A DNA stretch of 64,000 bases from Amphritea sp. 1_MG-2023 (GCF_030547545.1 NZ_JAUOQE010000023.1:1-64000), one strand, 5' to 3'. Shown: positions 37,416-47,190, numbered from the stretch's first letter. A program made the numbers and translations. Notes: generated from the letters alone by a model not told the origin.

Positions 37416-38405
37416 ATGAGTCACGCTACATTTACAAAATATATCAATCTGGCCGATGCACGGCTCGGTAGTCAAGCGGTGTTTGTCACCGATGACTGGT
37501 TTGCAGCCGTTGATCGTATGCTGCAACCGCAAGCCCCAGTGTGGAAAGACGACGTTTACGATGATAACGGTAAATGGATGGACGGCTGGGAATCCCGGCG
37601 CAAACGCTTTGAAGGCTACGATTACGCTATCATTCGCCTTGGCGTTCCTGGCGTCATCAAAGGCGTGAATATCGATACCGCCTTCTTTACCGGCAACTTT
37701 CCACCTTCTGCATCGCTGCAAGCCTGCTTTTGCCCTGAAGGTGATCCGCACGATACTACCGAATGGACCGAACTACTGAGCGCTGTGAGCCTAAACGGTG
37801 ATAGTCAGCATCTGCATGCGATTGATCATGCTGCCCCCTGGACTCACATTCGTTTGAATATTTATCCAGACGGTGGTATCGCACGTCTTAAAATCTACGG
37901 TATTCCTTATCTGGATTGGTCGAGCATCGATGCCAATCAAGAGATTGATCTGGCCGCTGCCATTAACGGTGGTCGCTCACTGGCCTGCAGTAATGAACAC
38001 TATGGCACCATGAGCAACATTCTTAACCCTGGCCGTGGCATCAATATGGGTGATGGCTGGGAAACCGCGCGGCGCCGTACTCCCGGTAATGATTGGGTGA
38101 TTATCGCACTGGGGCACCCCGGTGAAATCAGCCGTGTCTTAGTCGATACCTTACATTTCAAAGGTAACTACCCTGATAGCTGTTCAATTCAGGCCGCCTA
38201 TGTCAAAGGGGGCACTGATGAACAGATTGAAACCCAAAGTCTGTTCTGGAAAGAGCTACTACCGGCCCAAAAACTCGCCATGCATCAAGAGCATCAATTC
38301 GAGCAACAACTCAAGCCGCTGGGCACTATTACCCATATTCGCCTGAATATATTCCCCGATGGCGGTATCAGCCGTATCAGGCTGTTCGGCAAACCGAGTC
38401 AATAA
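37416..38405 (+). CDS. alc: Allantoicase
   Basis: A 329-residue protein with two related allantoicase domains (about 20-165 and 185-325). Each carries the pattern W-DGWE(T/S)-RR, as in DGWESRRKR and [15 protein letters not shown]. Each ends with [16 protein letters not shown] or [16 protein letters not shown]. It hydrolyses allantoate to ureidoglycolate and urea. Position between uraD and allA fits the pathway order. Confidence 0.96.
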   Translation: MSHATFTKYINLADARLGSQAVFVTDDWFAAVDRMLQPQAPVWKDDVYDDNGKWMDGWESRRKRFEGYDYAIIRLGVPGVIKGVNIDTAFFTGNFPPSASLQACFCPEGDPHDTTEWTELLSAVSLNGDSQHLHAIDHAAPWTHIRLNIYPDGGIARLKIYGIPYLDWSSIDANQEIDLAAAINGGRSLACSNEHYGTMSNILNPGRGINMGDGWETARRRTPGNDWVIIALGHPGEISRVLVDTLHFKGNYPDSCSIQAAYVKGGTDEQIETQSLFWKELLPAQKLAMHQEHQFEQQLKPLGTITHIRLNIFPDGGISRIRLFGKPSQ

Positions 38406-38416
38406 AGGATCACAGG

Positions 38417-38926
38417 ATGCAGCGGATACTCACACCTGAGCCTCTAACGAAAGCACGCTTTGCCCCCTATGGTGATGTTATTGAAACCGAGGGCAGTGAT
38501 TTTTTTATGATCAATAACGGTTCAACACAACGCTTTCATCGCCTATCTGAGGTGATGCTGAGTCAAGCGGACGATCGCGCCATTATTAGTATTTTTAGGA
38601 CACAAAAGCTGAGCTATCCACTGCCGATCAAAATGCTTGAACGGCATCCTCTCGGCAGTCAGGCCTTTATCCCCTTAAAACAACATCCCTTTTTAATTGT
38701 CGTTGCCGAACCTGGGGAGCACCCCACCCCTAAATCCATCCGCGCCTTTATCACCAACGGTCGCCAAGGCATTAACTATCACAGCGGCGTTTGGCATCAC
38801 CCAATACTCTGCTGTGCAGCAGAAGATGACTTTTTAATTGTCGATCGTGCCGGCGATGGCAACAATTGTGATGAACACTATTTTAATGATGAAGAGATGC
38901 TGCTTGAAAACCCGATTCGCGGCTGA
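38417..38926 (+). CDS. allA: Ureidoglycolate lyase
   Basis: A 169-residue cupin-like lyase that splits ureidoglycolate into glyoxylate and urea, the last purine-specific step. Family motifs are LTKARFAPYGDVIE near the start, MLERHPLGSQAFIPL in the middle and INYHSGVWHHPIL later. It follows alc by 11 bases. No urease gene is in this window, so the fate of urea is not visible here. Confidence 0.95.
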   Translation: MQRILTPEPLTKARFAPYGDVIETEGSDFFMINNGSTQRFHRLSEVMLSQADDRAIISIFRTQKLSYPLPIKMLERHPLGSQAFIPLKQHPFLIVVAEPGEHPTPKSIRAFITNGRQGINYHSGVWHHPILCCAAEDDFLIVDRAGDGNNCDEHYFNDEEMLLENPIRG

Positions 38927-39009
38927 CATCCGCCGACATAGTCGGCCCCTGAGCGAAAAACTAGACCATAAACGCCTCGACTGAGGTCAAGCTTGATGAG
39001 GAATACATG

Positions 39010-40191
39010 ATGGATCCACATATCACGGAATGGCTAAACTTAGCAGTACGCTGGGTTCATATGATCACCGGTATCGCGTGGATTGGCGCTTCCTTTTACT
39101 TTGTCTGGCTGGAAAATCACCTAGAACGAAATCAACCGAGAGAAGGCTTATCGGGCGATCTGTGGGCGATTCATGGCGGCGGCATCTATCACTTAGAAAA
39201 ATATAAACTTGCCCCACCGCAAATGCCGGAAAAGCTGCACTGGTTTTACTGGGAAGCGTATGCCACATTCCTCTCTGGCTTTACACTGTTAGCCGTCGTT
39301 TACTACCTCAATGCACCGCTCTATCTGATCGCACCCGGCTCTGAGATGGGAACGATGACGGCCATTGCTATCAGCATCGCCAGCCTCTTGGCCGGCTGGC
39401 TGATCTACACCAGTCTCTGTGATTCACCGCTAGGGCAAAAACCGCTGTTACTGGGGGTTGTACTGTTTGCGCTGTTAGTACTTGCGGCGTGGGGTTTATC
39501 ACTCATCTATAGTGGCCGCGGTGCTTTTATTCATATCGGTGCTATTATCGGTACGATTATGGTGGGTAACGTTTTCCGTATTATTATGCCGGCACAACGC
39601 GCTATGGTCAGCGCAATTGAAGCAGGACAAACACCAGATCCTAAGCTACCGGCAAAAGGTTTGCTACGTTCTCGGCATAACAACTACTTTACTCTACCCG
39701 TGCTGTTCATCATGATCAGCAACCACTTCCCCAGCACCTATAGTTATGAATATAACTGGGCTATTCTTGGGGCGCTGGCATTTCTCAGCGTACTGGTACG
39801 ACATTATTTCAATACCCGTCACCTCACTCAAAAATACCTCTGGACACTGCCCGCCGCCGCACTGGGTATGATCGTACTGGCCTTTGTCGTCGCACCTCAA
39901 ACCGCGCCAACCTCTCAGGCTCAAGCGGTTAGCTTTACTCAGGTTCAACCGATCTTGAGTGAACGCTGCTCTGTTTGTCACTCGGCGAATCCGACCTATC
40001 CTGGCTTTACTGCGCCACCGCTGAACGTCATCATGGATACACCAGCACAAATAAAAACCTTAGTCCCCCGTATTCAGGCGCAAGCGATCACCACCACCGC
40101 GATGCCGCTAGGCAATATCACTCAGATGACGCCACAGGAACGAGATCTCCTAGGCCAATGGATTGCGCAAGGCGCCCGCATCGATCACTGA
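39010..40191 (+). CDS. puuD: Membrane urate hydroxylase PuuD with cytochrome c domain
   Basis: A protein of about 393 residues. The first 300 form a membrane domain with about eight hydrophobic segments. It is followed by a short cytochrome c domain with the haem motif CSVCH (in ERCSVCHSANPTYPG). This class converts urate to 5-hydroxyisourate, passing electrons to the respiratory chain instead of making hydrogen peroxide. GAGGAA is placed six bases before the ATG at 39010; the ATG at 39007 is too close to it. It is near the end of the puuE operon, 83 bases after allA. Confidence 0.93.
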   Translation: MDPHITEWLNLAVRWVHMITGIAWIGASFYFVWLENHLERNQPREGLSGDLWAIHGGGIYHLEKYKLAPPQMPEKLHWFYWEAYATFLSGFTLLAVVYYLNAPLYLIAPGSEMGTMTAIAISIASLLAGWLIYTSLCDSPLGQKPLLLGVVLFALLVLAAWGLSLIYSGRGAFIHIGAIIGTIMVGNVFRIIMPAQRAMVSAIEAGQTPDPKLPAKGLLRSRHNNYFTLPVLFIMISNHFPSTYSYEYNWAILGALAFLSVLVRHYFNTRHLTQKYLWTLPAAALGMIVLAFVVAPQTAPTSQAQAVSFTQVQPILSERCSVCHSANPTYPGFTAPPLNVIMDTPAQIKTLVPRIQAQAITTTAMPLGNITQMTPQERDLLGQWIAQGARIDH

Positions 40192-40202
40192 GGTCGCCGC
40201 TG

Positions 40203-40847
40203 ATGGGGGATATCTTTTTTGATTTAGACGGTACCCTGCTCAATACTCAAGCAGGGATTGGCGAATCGATCCAAGCCGCGTTAACGACACTCGGTTACCC
40301 GAGTGTCTCGCCCAGCGAACTAACAAGCTGTTTTGGCCCACCGATACGCGATAGTTTCGCACGCCTCCTCAACACCGATCATCAAGCATTGATCGAAACG
40401 GCAGTGCGCCACTTTCGCCAACATTATCAACACAAAGGCATCTATAACTATCAACGCTATGCGGGCATCGAGGCCTTGCTACAACAGTTAACACAACGGC
40501 AAAAAACGCTGCGCGTACTGACGATTAAGCCTCAACCACAAGCGGAGTGGCTAATTCAACATGCCCAACTAGCACCTCTATTCAAAAGTATTCACGGCAG
40601 TCACCTCGATGGTAGCCGAAGCGATAAAACACAACACCTTAAAAGCCTGCTGCAACAGCAGCAGACCCCTGATCAGCCACACTGGATGATCGGCGACCGT
40701 GCCAGTGATGTTCACGCAGCACAAGCCTGTGGCATCCATTCAGTCGCCGTGACTTGGGGCTATGGCGACAGTGCCGAACTACATCATGCCAACAGCGATT
40801 TTGTCATTCATCGCCCCGATCAACTGATCCCCCTGTTAATCAATTAG
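40203..40847 (+). CDS. HAD-superfamily hydrolase, Gph-like
   Basis: A 214-residue haloacid-dehalogenase phosphatase with motif I FFDLDGTLLNT (nucleophile Asp near 7), a helical cap, motif III lysine (IKPQPQ region) and motif IV IGDRASDVHAAQACG. It resembles 2-phosphoglycolate phosphatases. It begins only 11 bases after puuD, so it is probably in the same operon. A role for phosphoglycolate hydrolysis next to glyoxylate production is attractive but unproven. The ATG at 40203 is chosen because it starts exactly at the family N-terminus. Confidence 0.85.
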   Translation: MGDIFFDLDGTLLNTQAGIGESIQAALTTLGYPSVSPSELTSCFGPPIRDSFARLLNTDHQALIETAVRHFRQHYQHKGIYNYQRYAGIEALLQQLTQRQKTLRVLTIKPQPQAEWLIQHAQLAPLFKSIHGSHLDGSRSDKTQHLKSLLQQQQTPDQPHWMIGDRASDVHAAQACGIHSVAVTWGYGDSAELHHANSDFVIHRPDQLIPLLIN

Positions 40848-40875
40848 CAACATATTATAAGCTCGGCCAAATCGA

Positions 40876-40892
40876 TTTTCACGATATGAAAA
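40876..40892. promoter_or_regulatory. Candidate dyad upstream of the IclR gene
   Basis: TTTTCA-CGATA-TGAAAA, perfect 6-bp arms, 55 bases before the IclR start. IclR proteins often bind A/T-rich dyads in their own promoter. Low confidence. Confidence 0.3.
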
Positions 40893-40947
40893 AAACGCGT
40901 TAGTTATTACAATATGGTTATTAGCGATTATTGTCAGGTGCGATTCA

Positions 40948-41781
40948 ATGTCAGGTACTCATCTATCAACCTCTCCCGAGTCATCGACCGATGCTCAAAC
41001 CCCAGCCCATGATAATACCCAGAGTAAGCCCGTCAGCCGTATTCAGGTGATTGATCGAGCCGCCCATATTCTCGATGCCATCGCTCGCTATTCTCAACCG
41101 GTCACGCTCAAAGTACTCAGCGCCGAAACACAATTACATCCCTCAACCACTCATCGAATACTGCGAGCCTTGATCGATAATCGCTTTGTTGATCGTAATG
41201 AACAGGGTGAATACTGGTTGGGTAATCGACTCTTACAACTGACCAATAAACGGCGTACCGATGTCGATCTACGCGCCGTTGCACTGCCTTATATGGAGCG
41301 GCTAAGGGATCAGCTGGGCGAAAGTATCAATCTGACGGTGCGTGAGGGCGATGTCGTGATCTACTTTGAACGAACGATTCCTAATCGGATGATGCATGTG
41401 CATCAACTGATCGGTAGTCGTGCACCGCTGCATGTCACGGGGGTGGGTAAACTAATGCTCGGGCATGGTGGCGAGAATGAGATCAATCGCTATGCTCAGC
41501 GAACCAATCTGCCCTCTTACACTAAAAACACCTTTTCTACGCTGAGTGCCTTAACCGCAGAATGTTTACAATCTGTTGCGCAGGGTTACGCATTAGATAA
41601 TGAAGAAGCAGAGATCGGCGTAGGCTGTATTGGCGTGTTAATTTATGATCAGACCAACCTACCGGTTGCCGGCTTATCCGTTTCGGCCCCCATTGAGCGT
41701 CGACATCTGACCTGGATCAGTAACGTTATTGATACGGCCCGCAGCATCTCCACACAACTGGGATATCGGCATTCAGACTAA
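40948..41781 (+). CDS. IclR-family transcriptional regulator
   Basis: A 277-residue regulator. An unstructured Ser/Thr-rich lead of about 30 residues is followed by the winged helix-turn-helix (QVIDRAAHILDAIARYSQPVTLKVLSAETQLHPSTTHRILRAL). The IclR ligand domain carries GVGKLMLGHGG and EEAEIGVGCIGVLIYD. AllR, which senses glyoxylate and allantoin, belongs to this family. Position next to the allantoin/glyoxylate genes suggests a similar ligand, but that is inference. A dyad lies upstream at 40876-40892. Confidence 0.9.
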   Translation: MSGTHLSTSPESSTDAQTPAHDNTQSKPVSRIQVIDRAAHILDAIARYSQPVTLKVLSAETQLHPSTTHRILRALIDNRFVDRNEQGEYWLGNRLLQLTNKRRTDVDLRAVALPYMERLRDQLGESINLTVREGDVVIYFERTIPNRMMHVHQLIGSRAPLHVTGVGKLMLGHGGENEINRYAQRTNLPSYTKNTFSTLSALTAECLQSVAQGYALDNEEAEIGVGCIGVLIYDQTNLPVAGLSVSAPIERRHLTWISNVIDTARSISTQLGYRHSD

Positions 41782-42080
41782 CGTTTATCGCGAGTTCGAT
41801 GTTGCAAGCGTTACGATGCGATCCGTATCAATGTCAGTGAGGATATGTCATAAACAGTCTATCGTATTGAGGCTAATTGTTCTAAAGTGTAAATAACTTG
41901 CTTGAAGCTAACACGCTATCATCGATTGTTGTGTTGTTAGTTGTCGTTCACAAGTTCTGATCATTCATTGAATTAAGTTAGTCTGAGGCGGTACAACCCG
42001 ACGAACATACAGCCGATCACTTGTTAACTGACGCATCGCGCTGTCAAACAGACTAACCGTTACGAAAGGAACTCCGCACG
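41782..42080. other. Gap between the IclR and FecR genes
   Basis: These 299 bases contain no gene or clear hairpin. They probably hold the promoter of the FecR-CHASE2 pair, but I cannot single out elements. Confidence 0.3.
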
Positions 42081-43727
42081 ATGACTGTCAGCCGGTTAAC
42101 TCTTTGTATGGTGCTTTTTTCAGCTATTGTAACCACGTCTATCTTTTCATCATCCGCGTGGGCTCAAGAATGGATCTATACAACGGTCGCGGGAGACAAT
42201 CTCTGGAATCTGAGTGAACAGCATCTCGATAGCGTCAGCCGATTTAAGCAACTGCAACAACTCAACAATATTAAAAATCCGCGTCAAATGCAGCCAGGCA
42301 CACGTCTACGGGTGCCCTTAAAATGGATACGTAGCAATCCTGTCGCGGCTAAGATAATCCAAGTACAAGGCCAAGCGGAGCTACTTCGCGCCGCCGATAA
42401 CAGTATTCATTCAGTCGCTGAAGGGCATTTAATACAGTTAGGTGATCGCATTCGCTCTGGCGCAGACACCACTCTCGCCATACGTTTTGCCGATAACACC
42501 ATTCTGACACTCTATAGCAACAGCCTGATTCGTTTTGATCACCTCAGCGCTCATGGCACAACCGGCATGGTGGATTCCAGATTACACCTACTGAAAGGTC
42601 GCCTAGATACTCGCGTCACACCGGCATCCGGTCCCGGCTCACGGTTTGAGATTGAAACGCCATCCGCTATTAGCGCGGTGCGAGGCACGGAATACCGCGC
42701 CAGCACCCTAGAGACCGGTCAACAATCAACGATTGAAGTTCTTCACGGCAAGGTGTTAGTCAGCGGCGCCAAGCAAAAACGACAGATCAAAGCCGGCTAT
42801 GGCACCCAAGTTGAAGCCGGTAAGGCTCCAATTGCACCGCAAAAATTATTGCCTCCCCCTCGAGTTGAAACCCCTACCGAACCTATCCGCGATATTAACG
42901 GGACCATTCACTGGCATCGCGAGCCACTCGCTAGCCACTACCGTATTGAGTTATCCGATAACGCTTATTTTAATACGCTGCTTTGGCAACAGCTGACTCG
43001 CTATACCCGCGCCCCGCTGCCCGACCTACCCGATGGGGAGTACTTTGTGCGTGTCCGAGCGATCGATCAATTAGGCATCGAAGGCCAAAACAGGGTGTTT
43101 GCATTAACCTTAGACGCCAAACCACAGCCTCCCATGCAATTATCACCCGCCCATCAACAGGTCGTGCGAGGCCCATCAGCAGAACTGCAATGGACTACCT
43201 CAGAGGCAGCCGTCCGTTATCGCCTAGAGATAGCCACGGATAGCAACTTTAGCCAATTAATTGTCGACGATGATAGCCTGCAGAGTAATCGCTATGATGC
43301 CAGCGCATTGCCGGTTCCCGGACACTACTTCTGGCGTCTAACCAGTATCACCGCTGACCATGAATACGGCCCACCCAGCATTATACGGGAATGGGAAAGC
43401 AAGCCTGTGCCCGCCAAAATTGACGCGCAGATGGAGGCCTCAGAAGGTATGTTAGTGGCGAGTTGGCCTAGTGGCGAATTGGGAGCAACCTTTCAAATAC
43501 AACTCGCCTATGATCAAGCCTTTACAGATCTACAAACCGATTTGATACTCAGTGAGCCGCAATTCGCCTTCGAAGCTGTGAAAAATCAAGTGCGCTATCT
43601 TAGAGTGCGCAGCCTGACAGCCGATGGCTATACTGGGCCTTGGGGAACGCCACAAAAAGTCATTCCGATAACCGACTATACACCGCTGACAATCTGGGGC
43701 GCTATTGTCATGTTGCTTCTCCTATAA
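42081..43727 (+). CDS. Secreted LysM-FecR domain protein
   Basis: A 548-residue exported protein: signal peptide (about 1-28, ending SSAWAQ), a LysM peptidoglycan-binding domain (about 32-80; YTTVAGDNLWNLSEQHL, MQPGTRLRVP), a FecR domain (about 95-225; GDRIRSGADTTLAIRFADNTILTLYSNS, SAVRGTEYRA), then three fibronectin-III-like beta modules. It ends in a hydrophobic tail (TIWGAIVMLLLL). The gene precedes a CHASE2 cyclic-di-GMP protein by only 16 bases. FecR and CHASE2 proteins are found together in other bacteria, so a shared envelope signalling role is likely. The ligand is unknown. Confidence 0.88.
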   Translation: MTVSRLTLCMVLFSAIVTTSIFSSSAWAQEWIYTTVAGDNLWNLSEQHLDSVSRFKQLQQLNNIKNPRQMQPGTRLRVPLKWIRSNPVAAKIIQVQGQAELLRAADNSIHSVAEGHLIQLGDRIRSGADTTLAIRFADNTILTLYSNSLIRFDHLSAHGTTGMVDSRLHLLKGRLDTRVTPASGPGSRFEIETPSAISAVRGTEYRASTLETGQQSTIEVLHGKVLVSGAKQKRQIKAGYGTQVEAGKAPIAPQKLLPPPRVETPTEPIRDINGTIHWHREPLASHYRIELSDNAYFNTLLWQQLTRYTRAPLPDLPDGEYFVRVRAIDQLGIEGQNRVFALTLDAKPQPPMQLSPAHQQVVRGPSAELQWTTSEAAVRYRLEIATDSNFSQLIVDDDSLQSNRYDASALPVPGHYFWRLTSITADHEYGPPSIIREWESKPVPAKIDAQMEASEGMLVASWPSGELGATFQIQLAYDQAFTDLQTDLILSEPQFAFEAVKNQVRYLRVRSLTADGYTGPWGTPQKVIPITDYTPLTIWGAIVMLLLL

Positions 43728-43743
43728 ACAGATGGAGTTATCC

Positions 43744-46227
43744 ATGGTATCCAATCGTTCTCTCTGGTATGCCACGCTACTGACCGGCTTACTCCTGTTA
43801 CTGAATGCGGGTCTTAACACGAATCGCAGCCTCGAGCGGCTTGATCTACTCACTTATGATCTGTTACTACCCTTTCACGCCGGCAGCATGAGTGATGATA
43901 TCGTTATTATTGCCATCGATTACAACAGCATAGAACAACTAGGACGTTGGCCTTGGTCTCGCAGGGAGCATGCCAAATTAATCGATAAGCTCACTGAAGC
44001 AGAGGCGGCGGTCATCGGTATCGATATACTCTTTAGTGAAGCACAAACGGATGATATAGAAGCTGATCGATTATTCGCGCAGGCGTTACAACGTAATAAA
44101 ACCGTTGTCCTGAGTATTGCCCCCGACCGACAAGCGAATGGCTTAATCACCGAGCTACTACCGTTGCCTGAATTAGCCGCCAGCGCCGTCGCTTTAGGGC
44201 ATGTCGATACCGAACTCGACAAAGATGGCCTGTGCCGTCGCGCCTTTCTCTATGGCGGTGTCGGTGATGCTCGCTGGCCAGCGCTGCCTCTCGCGATGCT
44301 TCAAGCCGTGGGTAAAGCCCCCATACCGTTTCAGACTCATAACCAAACGAACCGAGAACCGCGCCTATCAGTATCAGAAAACTGGCTCAGAAAGAACAAC
44401 ATCCTGATCCCCTTCACCACCACTGAGCAAACGCCTCTCATTATCTCCTGGGTAGACCTGATAAACGGTTCAGTGCCACAGCAAACACTGCGTAACAAGT
44501 ACGTACTGATTGGCTCTACAGCCACGGGACTCGGCGACTTAATTGCCACCCCCGCGGCCAAGGCGCATGAACGTATGCCCGGCATTGAGCTAAATGCGCA
44601 GATACTGAATGCGTTAATACAGAATAAAGCGATCTACCCAGTGACCGCGTCACAACAGATGCTCATCAGTTCTGCACTGATACTGTTGAGCATATTAGCT
44701 ATTCTGCTACTACCTGCTCGCTTTAACTTATTCGCGGCGATGATGATGCTAGCGATAACGATCGCTTTAACACTCATCGCCATCACTTACTTTCATCGCT
44801 GGTTTACACCCGCACCAACGCTCATCTGTATCGCCGTTATCTGGCCAATCTGGAGCCTATGGCAGTTAAATGTCGATTATCGCTTACGCAGACAACTGCT
44901 AAACCAATTACAGCATCAGGCTCAGCATCACAGCGCAACAGGCATGCCTAACAGTGGCATGTTAGAAAACCGCCTCAAACAGCTCAACCTCAGCGATGAT
45001 TCAACTCAGGTCATCGCGTTAATGATTATCCATTTTGAATGGCCCGGCTCTGCCAGTACCACCCTAGGTCGACCCATAGGCGACCTACTATTGAAAAGCA
45101 TTGGCGAGCGCTTACGTCATATTGTCTCCGATAACGATTATATCGCGCATCTCAACGGCGATGACTTTGCTGTACTCTTTACTCAAATAACAGCAGAGAG
45201 TATTCGGCATCGCGCCGCAACTCTGCTGAAACAGATGCAGCAACCTTTAGAGGTCAATAACGAATCACTCCTGTTATCCCCGCAAATAGGCGTAAGTATC
45301 TGGTCCGCCGAAGATGACGATGATCATCAGCTGTTACGCAATGCTTATACGGCTATGTTTAAATCCCGTATCGATGAAAGCGAATACCTCTGTATCTATT
45401 CCGCCGATGTCGGACAGCGACTCAGAATCCGTTCACAGCTGGAACAAGCCCTCATTCATGCCATCGAGCGAGACGAATTTGAGATCTATTATCAACCGCA
45501 AATTCTGGCGGATAGTGGACGTATTGTCGGTACTGAAGCCTTATTACGCTGGCACAATCCGCAACTAGGTGCGGTTTCGCCGGAAGAATTCATTCCCGTG
45601 GCAGAACATGTGGGGTTAATACGTCCGATTGGTGAATGGGTACTCACTAACGCCTGTCATCAATTAAAACAATGGCAAGATGAAGGCCTGCCCACATTAC
45701 GCTTAGCGGTTAACGTATCACCATTGCAGTTTGTTGATCCCGAATTAGGCAACAGCGTGCAACGTATTATTGAGCAAACCGGTATAAAACCCGAAGATCT
45801 GGAGCTGGAAATAACGGAGAGCTCGCTGATGTGGGATATGCCAACGGCGATTAAAATAATGCAGCAGATAAGACAACGAGGCACCATCTTCGCGATTGAT
45901 GATTTTGGTACCGGTTATTCGTCACTGAGTAATCTCAGACATTTTCCTCTGGACCGCTTAAAAATTGATAAGTCCTTTACTCAAGAGATAGGCGACCGCA
46001 ATGCCTCGACGGCGATCACGCTCACCATCTTGGCGATCGGTAAACGGCTGGGGATGAACGTTATCGCTGAAGGTATCGAAACCCCAGAACAAGCGAAATT
46101 TCTCCGTTCTAACGGTTGCGATGAGTTTCAAGGATTTATGTACAGTCATCCATTGCCCGCCGAACAGATGACACAATTACTGCGTGATGGCGGGGTTATC
46201 AAACTCAACTTAAATAAACAGCCATAA
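43744..46227 (+). CDS. CHASE2-GGDEF-EAL cyclic-di-GMP signalling protein
   Basis: An inner-membrane sensor of about 827 residues. An N-terminal membrane segment is followed by a periplasmic CHASE2 domain (about 30-290), three membrane helices (about 300-370), a GGDEF domain (about 400-545) and an EAL domain (about 560-815). The GGDEF signature is degenerate, reading NGDDF, so cyclase activity is doubtful. The EAL motifs are intact (GTEALLRW, ELEITESSL, AIDDFGTGYSSLSNL, AEGIE), so phosphodiesterase activity is likely. GGAG stands six bases before the ATG at 43744; the frame opening at 43705 overlaps the FecR gene. It ends eight bases from a convergent LysR gene. Confidence 0.92.
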   Translation: MVSNRSLWYATLLTGLLLLLNAGLNTNRSLERLDLLTYDLLLPFHAGSMSDDIVIIAIDYNSIEQLGRWPWSRREHAKLIDKLTEAEAAVIGIDILFSEAQTDDIEADRLFAQALQRNKTVVLSIAPDRQANGLITELLPLPELAASAVALGHVDTELDKDGLCRRAFLYGGVGDARWPALPLAMLQAVGKAPIPFQTHNQTNREPRLSVSENWLRKNNILIPFTTTEQTPLIISWVDLINGSVPQQTLRNKYVLIGSTATGLGDLIATPAAKAHERMPGIELNAQILNALIQNKAIYPVTASQQMLISSALILLSILAILLLPARFNLFAAMMMLAITIALTLIAITYFHRWFTPAPTLICIAVIWPIWSLWQLNVDYRLRRQLLNQLQHQAQHHSATGMPNSGMLENRLKQLNLSDDSTQVIALMIIHFEWPGSASTTLGRPIGDLLLKSIGERLRHIVSDNDYIAHLNGDDFAVLFTQITAESIRHRAATLLKQMQQPLEVNNESLLLSPQIGVSIWSAEDDDDHQLLRNAYTAMFKSRIDESEYLCIYSADVGQRLRIRSQLEQALIHAIERDEFEIYYQPQILADSGRIVGTEALLRWHNPQLGAVSPEEFIPVAEHVGLIRPIGEWVLTNACHQLKQWQDEGLPTLRLAVNVSPLQFVDPELGNSVQRIIEQTGIKPEDLELEITESSLMWDMPTAIKIMQQIRQRGTIFAIDDFGTGYSSLSNLRHFPLDRLKIDKSFTQEIGDRNASTAITLTILAIGKRLGMNVIAEGIETPEQAKFLRSNGCDEFQGFMYSHPLPAEQMTQLLRDGGVIKLNLNKQP

Positions 46228-46235
46228 CACGCCGC

Positions 46236-47135
46236 TCAAGGCTTATCTAAGGTGGTCATATCCAACTGCGATAACTCTTCCAGTAACCAGCTACCGGCCG
46301 TACCTAACGAGCGATTCTCACTCCAAACAACATCGATGCCTTGCAACGATGCCACCGCTTGATAAGCCCGCTGTAACATCAGTAATTCACCACTGACGAG
46401 TTTCTCCTGCACCACATTGCGGTGCAAAAACGCCCATCCCAAGCCACTACACAGCAATTCAAGAATAAGATGAGGGCTCTCTGAAAACCACACACGGGGG
46501 CTAAACATCAACCGTTCATGACTATGATCGGTTAAATCCAAACTGCGTAACACTAACTGACGGTGTGCCCTAAAGTTAGCATGACTGACAGGCTGCTCAC
46601 TCACCAACGGGTGATCATGACGGCATACCGCCACCACCTCTGAATAACCAATACCCCGAAAACCGAAGCCCTGTGGGTAAGCTTCTCGCTCCAACATTAA
46701 GCCGATATCCGCTCGATTAGTGCGGATTAACTCGGCCACATCACTGCCGCCGGGATCGAGTAGTTCCAACTGAATATGGGGAAAGCGCTGTTCAAAGCGA
46801 TGCAGAATATCCAATAATGGCTGACTCGAGATACTCTGCTCCACCGCTAGACACAACTCGATCTCATCACTCTGCCCTAACGCCTGCGCATGCACTCGAA
46901 ACTCATGCTGACTATGCAATACCGTGCGAGCATACTCCAATAACGCCTGCCCACGCTGAGTTAATACCGGATTACGGTGCGTGCGATCAAACAAAGACAC
47001 ATTACTATCGAGCTCTAAATTACTAATCGCCGTACTCACCGCAGACTGCGCCTTACCCAAACGCCTCGCCGCCGCCGAAAAAGAGCCAGTTTCCGCAGCA
47101 ATAACAAACGCTTCCAGTGGATCAAGCCCCGCCAT
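46236..47135 (-). CDS. LysR-family regulator of the PACE gene
   Basis: A 299-residue LysR protein with N-terminal helix-turn-helix (LEAFVIAAETGSFSAAARRLGKAQSAVSTAISNLE) and the usual effector domain. It is divergent from a PACE efflux gene. AceR, a LysR protein, controls the PACE pump AceI in Acinetobacter, so the arrangement suggests a local activator. A perfect dyad in the shared gap supports this. Ligand unknown; polyamines are a possibility for PACE systems. Confidence 0.92.
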   Translation of the reverse strand: MAGLDPLEAFVIAAETGSFSAAARRLGKAQSAVSTAISNLELDSNVSLFDRTHRNPVLTQRGQALLEYARTVLHSQHEFRVHAQALGQSDEIELCLAVEQSISSQPLLDILHRFEQRFPHIQLELLDPGGSDVAELIRTNRADIGLMLEREAYPQGFGFRGIGYSEVVAVCRHDHPLVSEQPVSHANFRAHRQLVLRSLDLTDHSHERLMFSPRVWFSESPHLILELLCSGLGWAFLHRNVVQEKLVSGELLMLQRAYQAVASLQGIDVVWSENRSLGTAGSWLLEELSQLDMTTLDKP

Positions 47136-47160
47136 AACCCCACTCCAATCTATCTACTTT

Positions 47161-47190
47161 TTAGATAGTATCTAACTTTTTTCTATCTAA
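47161..47190. promoter_or_regulatory. LysR-type operator between LysR and PACE genes
   Basis: TTAGAT-AGT-ATCTAA (47161-47175) is a perfect 15-bp dyad containing a T-N11-A LysR box. A further CTATCTAA half-site follows at 47183-47190, and TCTATCTA precedes at 47149-47156. It lies 26 bases before the LysR start and about 105 before the PACE start. Confidence 0.7.
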
